Source: Symbiodinium natans
Lineage: Eukaryota > Sar > Dinophyceae > Suessiales > Symbiodiniaceae
DNA length: 64,000 nucleotides
Direction of reading: 5' to 3'
NCBI GenBank assembly: GCA_905221605.1
Contig: CAJNDS010000526.1
Coordinates: 54,860 to 118,859, forward strand
Part shown: one piece after another, positions 31,505-40,817 of the stretch
Position numbering within the stretch: position 1 is the stretch's first letter
Layout: every line of letters begins with the position of its first letter
Notes under the pieces: generated by a model
Databases searched by the model: none
The model's input: the letters and a program-made list of their open reading frames with translations, nothing else
What the model was told of the DNA's origin: nothing
Made by a program: the position numbers and the translations under genes

Positions 31505-31765
31505 CCCCACAGTCTCCTTAGAGTGCACCCAGAGCGTCCCCGGAGTGCCCAGCCCCGTAGTCTCCCGTGCCCAACCCCAGAGTTTCCCTCGAGTGCCCAA
31601 CCCAGAGTGTCCCCAAAGTGCCCAGCCCAGAGTCTTGTTGGAGTGCCCAACCCCAGAGTGTCCCCGGAGTGCCCTACCCCAGACTCTCCCTGGAGTGCCC
31701 AACCCGGAGTCCAGAGTGTCACCAGTCTCGTGCCCAACCTCAGAGTGTCCCCGGAGTGCGTTAGT
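31505..31765. repeat. Minisatellite, about 25-26 bp unit
   Basis: Nine or ten imperfect units of the type GAGTGCCCAACCCCAGAGTG plus TCCCC. It creates repetitive frames on both strands (for example Gly/Trp/Leu-rich on the minus strand) that are not genes. Confidence 0.85.
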
Positions 31766-31859
31766 GGCTACTGCGTGTTGTTTTGGCATCGGGTTTGGCC
31801 CAAGAGATCCGTGTGAGCCCTCCCAACACGGCCACCGACTCTTCCATCCTTGCCCAGAA

Positions 31860-32320
31860 ACCCTCCAACTCGGAATTGTCAATTAGGCCTAGTTGACGAA
31901 TTGTTTTGTGCCACTTCTTCTCCGTCCCAATTCCCCAACTTGGCCGTAGATTCGTCGACTAAGTCTAGGCCCTCAACTCCCCAACTTGGCCACAAATTCG
32001 TCAACTAAGTTTAGTTGACGAACTTGGTGTTCTTCTCCATCCCTCCCCCAGGACCACCCCAAGCCCCCAACTTGATCGCTCCCCAACTCCCCAACTTGGG
32101 CACAGATTCGTCAACGAAGTTTAATTAACGAATTTGGTGCTAATTCCTCTCCATCCTTCCCCCCCCCCAAACTTGGCCACTGACGAATCTAAGTGCAATT
32201 TCCTCTTCATTCCTCCCCTAGGAACCCCCACCTAGACCACTCCATTCCCACCAACTCCTTAATTTGGCCACAGACATAGACTCGTCAGTTAAATTTAGTT
32301 GACGAATTTGGTGCCGAGTC
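31860..32320. repeat. Tandem repeats carrying a palindrome (TTCGTCAACTAA)
   Basis: About five degenerate units of about 90-100 bp, each with CCAACTTGGCCACAGATTCG, a TTCGTCAACTAA/TTAGTTGACGAA palindrome and a pyrimidine-rich spacer. The palindrome is perfect at 31997-32022 (12-bp arms, 2-base gap). Confidence 0.8.
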
Positions 32321-32442
32321 TTTGCCCCGGGCCTCCGAAGGGGGCCCGCGGACCAGACCGTCACTGCGGCAAACGCAAAACGACAAACGAAAATTGTGGT
32401 CAACCAACCTGGAAGCCGGTGATTCGGGCAACTGCAAGCCGC

Positions 32443-32640
32443 GGATTCGGAAACGGCTGATTCGGAAACTGAATCTGAAAGCAGGCTTGACATGTTATCA
32501 ACCCCCCCCGCTCCCAGCGCACCCCCCCCCGGCCCCCAGCCCCCCCCCTCCCCCCGAATCTGATCGCGGTTTTCCAGAATCGCGTGTTTTCACGGTTTCT
32601 TTTTTCGAATCAGGTTTTTCCTGTTTCCGTTTCCGAATCT
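32443..32640. repeat. Imperfect inverted repeat (GATTCGGAAACGG)
   Basis: GATTCGGAAACGG at 32444-32456 and its exact complement at 32627-32639; further GATTCGG/CCGAATC motifs lie between, around a C-rich core (32500-32555). Confidence 0.65.
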
Positions 32641-34825
32641 GCTGCTGACCGATCGGGTGGTTGTTCTGCGTCGCTTGGCTTCAGGCCGCAGGATTGTAAG
32701 AAGACTCTGGGGTTGGGCACTCCACGGATGAGCGAGGAGTAGACCGCGAGGAGCAGATTGAGATTAAAATCTAACAACCCCGGTAGGGAAAAACAAGCTG
32801 TGTGCGCACACGCCGGCGGCTAGACGCCTTAGATTTCCCAGAAAAACACAATACTTCCGCAGGCTCCCGTTCCCCGGGGGTCTGACATGTAGGCTTGCGG
32901 TAGCTCCGCAGAGCAAATTCAGACCCTGTTTTGGGATCTGAAATCTGTTCCGAGAGAGAGACCCCGCCGTATTTGACGGGATTTCACTACGCAATTTACT
33001 TCCATGTCGGTGTTGTTTTGCTGCTTTTGCGCAACGAGCCACCGACACTCAAATTCACTTACCGCCCAGCATACCGCGCGCACCCGGCTGCCAAATTGCG
33101 GTGATACGCGGTGATACTGGTTAGGGTTAGGTTGAGGCTGGCCGGCGCTCACCACCTCATCAGGATGCATAAAAGGCATGTTACTGTAGGGCTTTGTATG
33201 CCCTCATACGCGGACCCATGGTCAGAGGCATGTGCCTTTTCGGGTGTTTCGGCTGTCCGCTGTTGTTTCCATGCTCTGGCAGCTTTTCGAGGATTTATAT
33301 TGATCGGCGAAAACATGATGAGTTCAACGAACTCCTGCAGGACACTTACCGCCCGTTGGCTGGATTTTGGTGATTATTTGCTTTTGTGAACTGGCCGAGT
33401 ATACTGCGTGCATTCAAGGATGTCAATTTCAGACTCATGATTTGAGTGGTCACGTTGCGTTCTTGGTTTTTTTGCAAATCCCAGATCAAGGTGCGAAAGC
33501 GACGCAAGACAGGCAACTCTTTTGCATGCATGGTTCCAATGGCTGGCTATTTGCCACGACACGTCTAGTTTCCTGTGGCAAGATGACAAACACGCAAACA
33601 TACTGATGTGTTAAACGCAACATTTGTTGCTGAGGCCCTGCCCACGTCGCACTTGCCCAAAAACGCCTGGAGGCCAGCCAGACTCAAGCGAACACGAGGA
33701 TGCACTGCGCTTGTGTCGACTGAAAGTCGACGTTCGGTTAAAATTTAGCATTTGCTAGCTGCTACATGTTGCTACTACCTCAAGGAGGTTTATCCCGAGA
33801 TGCGCTTGGCCAGGATGCCCTTGTGTACAGCCTGGCGCAACCCCTGGCATGCCAACAGGCTTCAAGGCGGGCCATGGGGCAAAGCATCGGGCAGTTCTCA
33901 TGCGATGTGCCTGACTCGCGCGTCCCCTGAGGTACAGACTTGGAATGTAATGACCCTTACTTGTGGTGAGGAATTGCGGGATCAAAGTTACAAAAGCTAA
34001 ATGAAGCAGGACCACTAGTGCTAGGCGGAAACCATGCGACAGCAAGGTCCGGAGAGTTGTCCGCGTCGAAGACTCTGAAATGTGGGGTCGGTATGTGGAC
34101 AAGCGCCGCGAGCTTGGAGATTGGTACATGGTGTCAGCATCACGGTTCATTTTTTTGTTTGCAAATTTGTTTTGGGATGAATTAGGTGAGAGCATTGCCC
34201 GGCAACGAGCAGCAGCATTTCGGCCGCAACACCCTAAGGGGGCAGCTTGCACTGCATAGCAGCCAACCCTGAGACAGGAAATGCCAATAGAGCAGTTGCA
34301 GCCTCCGGCGGTCTCGAACGAAGTTGCACAGAAACATAGTTGCTCGGCATGTTTTACTGGTTTTTGTGGGTACGGTTCGTTTCCATTGACGTGGCAACCT
34401 CAGAGGGCGGTTTGGTTTTTCCATGTTTTTCCTTAATTTCTTCGTGCTTAAGGTTTAAAGTTGAGGGTTTCGGAGAAAGGGCTTGACGCAGCCTGTCCCG
34501 ACCTTGAATCCTGCAAATTCACTTCCTTGGTGTATCTTGGTAGGTTCCCCAAAACTTCGATGTGTTTGAAGGGGGGCCTTTCAGGGCACGGTAGAGGGGC
34601 ACCTAATATTTGGACACTTGTCAAAACGGTCTCCAGGTCAGACTTTTGAGCCGTTGGACCTTCAGCATCTTGGCTTTCCTGGCCTCCTTGCTGGGCTTTT
34701 TCTTTGGCAAGCGCAGAAATCCGGGGGTTCTGAACAGGAACAAGTAAATTTTGTAATACGAATGGCGCACAAGACAAAAGACGTAATGCATGCGCCCTTA
34801 AGAGTATTCTACAGGGTCAATCCCG
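32641..34825. other. No supported gene
   Basis: Short frames on both strands. GCGGTGATACGCGGTGATAC is a small duplication at about 33098. Could hold promoter-distal exons of the downstream PARP-type gene, but none was recognised. Confidence 0.4.
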
Positions 34826-34900
34826 TAAAGTGAGTGAATCTAATGTGAAGGCGGGCTTCCTTAGAATCTTCACAAGCCCGCCTGTAATGAGATTGACTCC
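34825..34900. repeat. Imperfect hairpin around GGCGGGCTT
   Basis: GGCGGGCTT (34850-34858) and AAGCCCGCC (34874-34882) are exact complements. The similarity extends outward (GAGTGAATCTAATGTGAA against the complement of TGTAATGAGATTGACTCC), giving arms of about 27 bases. Confidence 0.7.
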
Positions 34901-34985
34901 TTGGTCATGCGTGTTGGCATTCAAAAGCCCAGGTTTGGAGCAGGAACATGCGATTCCAAGGGTGCGAACAGTTTTTGTATATTGT

Positions 34986-35013
34986 TTTTTTTTTTTTTTT
35001 TGGGGGGGGGGGG
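34986..35013. repeat. Poly-T followed by poly-G
   Basis: About 17 T then 11 G, a likely source of assembly error. Confidence 0.9.
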
Positions 35014-35019
35014 AGGTGT

Positions 35020-36217
35020 GCAGGTGGTCACATGGTTTTGCTCTTGGTAGGGGTTCTTCTTGAGTTTTCTCCTGCAGCTGACCCTAAGACCCCCCCTCAT
35101 AGAAGTAAAGGCATCTGCACGGATTTAGAAGCAGTTATGAGTTCGTCGCGGGTTCTTTCCCCTTAATTATAATCTCATCGGGGTTATAACATGCGGTGCT
35201 TAAAGCCTCTCTGAAAGACATCTGATAATAGGGCGTTTGCCTACAGCATTACAGGGCGAAACAGGCTTGTTGGGCCATTATGCATGTAATTACATAAAAT
35301 AGGGCTTTGTGCAGCATATGAAAAGACTCATTTCGCCGCGTGCGTGAATCCGGCCCTTGAGACCACGTCAACGCCTAGTCTGGACAGCGCTCGTCTTTGC
35401 ATGAGTCTTACCGCAAGCGGCGGTACATGCACGCACCTTCAATGACATGTTAAAGAGGTTTGTTCCGACATAAGATGACTTCGCGCATTTCCTTGCAAGT
35501 CCGTTTACTATGGAGCGAAGGAGCATCCAAGACACCGGAAGATAAGGCTTTTACAGCTGCCAACTTGGAACCAGTGGATGAAGAGAATTAACCGCATCAA
35601 CAACTCTCATTAATACAGGTGTTTTAGGATCATTTGTAGCACTCATTGTATTCATTCGCTGACTTTTTTGCTGCGTCCAAAAAGTTGAAAATATGGCAAT
35701 AGAAAAGACTAATCGAACGATACCACAAGACACGCAAGTTGCCCAATAAACGAAATGAAGGGCAATTTGAGCTTTTACGACTGGACCATGAGGTAGAAAC
35801 TGGAGGCTATTAACCCAACTCACGGATCGCTTCTAAGGTTGCCTTAACTCGACCCGCTTGGCAAGTGTCTGGCATTTGTCCATGCCCTGCTAGCTCTCGG
35901 TGGCCCATGTTCCTATATCTAAATGTTGGTCATAGGATTCAGATGGCTTGTTGCGAGCCCCATTCCATGTGTTGCAGGAGGCTTGTGCGTTTTGGGATTC
36001 TGATTTGTACTGGCTGGGGTTGAAACGACCTTCATGGGGGTTAACTTCTGTGACGTGACCGGTCCCCGGTGAGCCGGGTGCTGGAGAAGCCATTTTGCCG
36101 CAAGAAAGGGAAAGCTTCGGACAGGGAGTTTCGCATCATTTCATGTCAAGGTTTTGTGTGCAGGCCTTTGCGATCGGGAACGTGTGCCCTGGTGCATATA
36201 CTGTGTTGGTGCGAAAG
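35020..36217. other. Upstream region of the first PARP-type gene; exons not resolved
   Basis: 35.1-35.8 kb is more AT-rich than its surroundings. No N-terminal PARP exon was recognised. A frame continuous with the catalytic exon runs back to about 36069, but it has no expected PARP sequence and probably includes intron. Confidence 0.4.
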
Positions 36218-38124
36218 GTTAAACGAGATGTACCTCTGGCACGGCACGAACGTCCGCTCAGCACTCTCCATTGCGCAGAACGTTCCGTGGCTATCTTGCC
36301 TCCATAGCCATCATAGATCACCGTGTCGTGCGAAATTTTGCCGCCGCCCCAAGGATTTTCGCATCGACCTTGCCGGCAGCAGCACAGGTGAAACAGCCAG
36401 GGAAAGGGTCATTTACAGGTGGTGGCATGGTCTGCCTATCTGCATGTACCGACTATGTGCATATTCTACTGCAAATCATATAAGTCCTGTGAACGAGGCT
36501 CGTCCGTGAAGCGTTTTCTAAGCTAGACTTGCAGCGTGTAGAAGCTCGACCCTTGCGCATGCTTCCTCAGATCCGGCCCAGACTCTGACACACGGGCAAT
36601 GAGTTTGAATATAGTCCCACAACGCCAAAAGGCACCATGTACGGACTGGGTGCCTACTTCGCAGAGCAGCTTTCCTGCAACATCCTGCAACCATGGCCAA
36701 AAATCAGAACCCAAGGACTTGAGACTGGAAACTTGAGTTGTAGCACTGTAACCCAATCGAGCAGCAAAGGCACTGCACCAAAGCAGATGAGTATGCGAGT
36801 GATGAGCCTGGTGGCTACTACGACGAAGTGCCTCTGCTCAAGTAAGCGCACTCGCCCCACTCAACCAGCTCGGCTACGGACAACCCATGCCACTGCATCC
36901 CCTCGTCGCCTCAGCTGAACTGATCAGGTTTACGCGCTGCTGCTTTGCCGGGTGTGCCTAGGAAAGCTGCTGAGCTGCAGTTGTCCGATGGGTCCTGGAG
37001 ATGCTGTTTCCCACGCTCCGACACTGCCATGTGTAGCACAAGATCGTGCGATTTGAGTAACGGGGGATTGCAAGCATGAAGTTGCACCTGGTCGTCAGTC
37101 CAGCTTCTTCATGCTTCGCCGCTGTCCACCGAGGTTTTACTATACGAAGGCCAGTCTCTTAGAACTGGACGGTTTGGTTGTTTGATTCTTTATGGCCAGG
37201 AGATTGGGGGACACCTCCTCGGAGTTGTCACAGTCATGTCTCCATCCTTCGTATTCATGCATCCATTCAGGAAAGCCACTCGAGTGTTTCACTTCTCCTT
37301 GGCTTCATGCTCCGGTACTTGCAAAATGGAAGAAGTGCCGTGAAGCCTAGGATTCCGAGATGTAGGGGCACGGGCACCCACACACAGTTGAGAGTGCCAT
37401 TGGTAGGCTCTTAGCTTAAGCTGCTCTAGAGTTATTTTCGGGCAGCAGGGTCGTGGGAGCATCTCTCATTACTGCTGTAGGCAGCAGGAGGGCCACGGAT
37501 GTACCCTTCAGCCCCCTTCCCCCATGCATTGGCCGGTGGGTTGAGGGGAGACGGGGATCGAAGGGAGGTGGGGGTGTGGACACACGGACAGCCTGCTGCA
37601 GCCCGAAAAGATCTGAAGCTTCCGTCTGGTTCCACTCATGCCCGCAGGCTTTCGATGCCCTGCCACCCCAGGGCCCTGCCAGATTCGCTTGCCTCGAGGT
37701 GCGGGATACCGAAGCTGGATCACATGTGCGGAGCGGCAGCTTCGACAGCACCGTCGGGGATCGGCTGACGAGTGCAGCCCCTCGACAAAGGCCAAAACAC
37801 AGCCAAGGGCAAGCACCACAGCTTGGAGTCGGTAGTAGTTCCCCTGGCAACCGAGGATACATTCCGGGAGTTCGTGTTGTACAACTCTGACGACGCTCGT
37901 TAGAGCGTGGTGGCAAGATTTTGCATTTGTTGAGTTTTCATATCCGGGTCAAGCACCGTTGGCAGCTGGATCTGCAACAACTTCGGAAAAGCCATGACGA
38001 AAGTTTGAGACTCATGACCAACCATTCTACGGAGGCCATCTATCCCGAGTACGTCGTCCTGTACACGCGGGTCTTTGCTTCAGATCCCCCAAGCAAGGTT
38101 GCAAGGCGCGCCTCCAAGTACTAG
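36218..38124 (+). CDS. PARP-type ADP-ribosyltransferase (5' incomplete), gene A
   Basis: Nine exons join in one frame: 36218-36281, 36354-36387, 36632-36668, 36770-36827, 36928-36965, 37134-37149, 37699-37773, 37856-37894 and 38035-38124 (TAG). All acceptors are AG|G; donors are GT or GC. They encode about 149 residues of PARP catalytic core: LNEMYLWHGTN (NAD-binding His, codon 36240), TMYGLGAYFAEQ (Tyr, 36655), CTKADEYASDEPGGYYDE, VYALLLCRVCLGKFYYTK, GSFDSTVGDR, TFREFVLYNSDD, and YPEYVVLYTRV (catalytic Glu, 38047). The H-Y-E triad is typical of PARPs, enzymes that transfer ADP-ribose from NAD+ to proteins. Exon 6 is only 16 nt. N-terminal domains were not found, so the subfamily and location in the cell are unknown. 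A related gene follows at 40818. Confidence 0.9.
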
Positions 38125-39320
38125 CGGCCCATAGAATGGCATCCCACAGCCGACACCGTACACCAGGAATCTCCCAAGCAGCTTCAGATCTTACTTGTCA
38201 CGCTGGGAGGGCATGAATGTGGAGAGCAATGTCTGGAATCGGGGCATTCAAGTTGTTATGGTGTCTGTGGCTGTTACGTGTGACGGTTCGTCAGGCTCAC
38301 CGCAGATCTGTATCACTTGCAGCTGCCTGTATACTGGGCCAACTGCCCCTTTGTTTGAAATTGGAGCTGCTGATCCATTAGCAACTAGTCCCGGCGATTC
38401 AGGGATGGTGAACCCACTGCTTTGACAAACGCGTGCTCCAGCAGATGGGGCTTGTTGACACATGCAGCTAAATGCTTCAGAGCGTGGCGATTCTCTCTCG
38501 GGCTTCTGATGCTATGACCAGCCAAGGTCACAAAGACCCTGCTCGCGAGCCATTTCATGAACCCTGGTTTCTCTAACATTCCGATGTCGTGTTCCCATGT
38601 CCGGCCCCCAAGCCGCACCCCCATTGCTTCAATGGTCTGACAAGCAGGGATCCCAAACCGTACAAGCCTGGAGATGCTTGTTTTTTGGGGTGTCAAGATG
38701 TTTTGAATGGTTGTTGCTTTCCTCCACTCAAAGAGTGGAATCAATCCTCTGTGACGCACATTCAAGGACCAGTTCTTGGTCGCACAGTACACAGAAGCTT
38801 GGCCGGACTGCCGGAAATCGGTTCACGTCGTGTCTGTTGGAATACTGCATTACGCCGTTACATGGCGAAGTTGGGGCAAAAGATCGTTGGATGCTCACAC
38901 GATACATTTGACCCGATAGTTGAGCTGGAAAGGTCCTTCTGCTTCAGGAGAAGCTTGGCCACATCTTGCTGCCTATTTAGTCGTTATCAGCTGCGCCCGG
39001 TTGATGTTGTAGTCAGTTCCTCCCGGAATGCGAGGTTGGCGACCGCGTGCTTCAAGGGCAAGACGGGCACAGTTGAAATCGTTCGTGCCAAGCGTGTCGA
39101 GCGGCTGAGCTTGAACCTGGTGGGACCTGAAGCCTTCGGCAACTTGCACAGAGCAGCCACAAGTCTTGCAACATGTAGTGCAGTGATGGGCGTGCGGCTT
39201 GCGTTGGAACTGTTAAGCCTAGGCGTTCTTGTAGGAGTGCGCGGATGAGCCTCCTTTCCTAGTCGCCTCAGCTTTCATGACCACAGCCCTGTCGCCAGAA
39301 GTTCGACATCACGGGGTGGT
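38125..39320. other. Between the two PARP-type genes; no supported gene
   Basis: A 219-codon plus frame (38589-39248) is open but its composition changes along its length and no domain is seen. It could contain upstream exons of gene B. Confidence 0.4.
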
Positions 39321-39326
39321 GGGCGG

Positions 39327-39340
39327 GGGGGGGGGGGCCG
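39327..39340. repeat. Poly-G tract
   Basis: About 13 G in a row after GGTGGGC. Confidence 0.9.
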
Positions 39341-40770
39341 AGAACGCACAGCACACAACCATATGGTATATGGGGTCCCCATTTCAGGGACCATGTAACT
39401 CACGAATGTAAGACATGGGCTTTCCGGCAAAATTTCTTGACATCATTGGAGGCACAAGCATGTTGGCCAAACCGACTAGCCTAGGCTGCTCCAAGGATGG
39501 TCGCGTTTTTGCACCTCAAAGACCTTTCAGACCTATGTCTGGCGAGAAGAACGGCTGCCGGCAAGCGATAAACAGCGATAGCATGAAACAAAGCGGAACA
39601 GAAGGCTGAAGAGACTGAGTGCATGCCATGAAAAGGGTGCAGCGAACTGAATAAATACACGCTTGAAGCGCGCGAAAGAATGAACGAAAGAGTTGTTGTC
39701 ATGTGGGGGGGTGGTCAGGAACCCGGCCCGCTTCCCCTTCGGCAAAACCCCAACTCGTGCGGCTCCCAATTCCTACGACCATGTTAAAAGCACAAACCCA
39801 GGAACTCAGTAACCTGGCAGAAATATGTCGCGTACAAGAAGCCGCTAAGCTGCAATGGACGGACATATCGAGGCCTCATCCCTTCCAATGTGCTGTTCGT
39901 GGTACAGTCTGTGGAGCACTTTGCATCCCAAGGAAATTGCAACAACAGATGCAAGGGCTGCCAGGGCCTTGGCAATTCCGAAGGACATTTTGGTTGTCTA
40001 AACGAGCATTCAATGTTAACGTTGCGAACGTTGCGAGTGGACTTTTACATTGAGAACCGATGGCACAATGATGGGGAGGATCTGTTGCTGATTTCCATTC
40101 TGAAACTGCAGGGCGGTTGACAGACCTGAGCGGCCGTTCCTGACAGCTCGCGACCTGGATAGCACACATGGCTTCTTGGCATGAGCTGGCTCTGTTTGTG
40201 CCTTAGTGTTCTAGTTGTCAGAAAGTCTCTCGTAAGCGTTCCTTCCCCAAGCGAGCTGCAAGAAGCTTGAGGACTTGGATCTACAGAGGGCCTCGTGCTT
40301 TAGGACCCTCCTCTACTCAAGAATCATGGGCTTTGTGTGTATTCTACCTTGGGGCCCCCAATATAGACTTCTCGGGGTCCTTGAAAAATTAACACCCTTT
40401 GAAGGAACTTAACTAGAGCTGTGGGCGTGGATCCCTGCCCAAGATTCGTCGTGTAACCTGGGATTTACCTGGGAGACACCTCCCCGTGCCTTCCCGAGGA
40501 GGGGAGATTCTGACGTTCAGCTTCCTCAACAGCCGGGACTCCACCGAAGAGTGCGTGCTGTCCTGAGCATTCGCGCGCAAAGTTCCGCCTTGGCCACTCC
40601 TTAAACGTTACGTACCACACGGCAATGGTTTTCACTTGTTTTCATTTCATTTTGCCGCCAATTATTTTTGCTGGTGTGCATGTTTTTTGTGGCCAGCGAC
40701 TAAGCACTGTTCGGTTTGCTGCATGTCGCAATGGAAGAGCGGCTGTTTCTGCCTGTTCTTCCCGTACGTG
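39341..40770. other. No supported exon
   Basis: 39784-40120 has open plus frames (including VDFYIENRWHNDGEDLLLIS) that may be exon fragments. 40300-40420 is rich in G and C runs. No N-terminal PARP sequence recognised. Confidence 0.35.
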
Positions 40771-40808
40771 GGGTTTGGGGTTTGGGGTTTAGGGTTTAGG
40801 GTTTAGGG
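40771..40808 (+). repeat. Telomeric array upstream of PARP gene B exon
   Basis: Five units, two TTTGGGG then TTTAGGG; ten bases before the exon at 40818. Confidence 0.92.
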
Positions 40809-40817
40809 CCTTCAGAG

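Noticed and set aside
35551-35823. Membrane-protein-like minus frame as an organelle-derived insertion
   Set aside because: It has one hydrophobic stretch and an AT-richer composition, but no match to any organelle protein I know and no splice sites.
36080-36105. Dinoflagellate spliced-leader relic (GAAGCCATTTTGCCGCAAG)
   Set aside because: Only a partial resemblance to the leader (AGCCATTTTG then GCAAG); the remaining positions differ and no tandem leader relic is seen.
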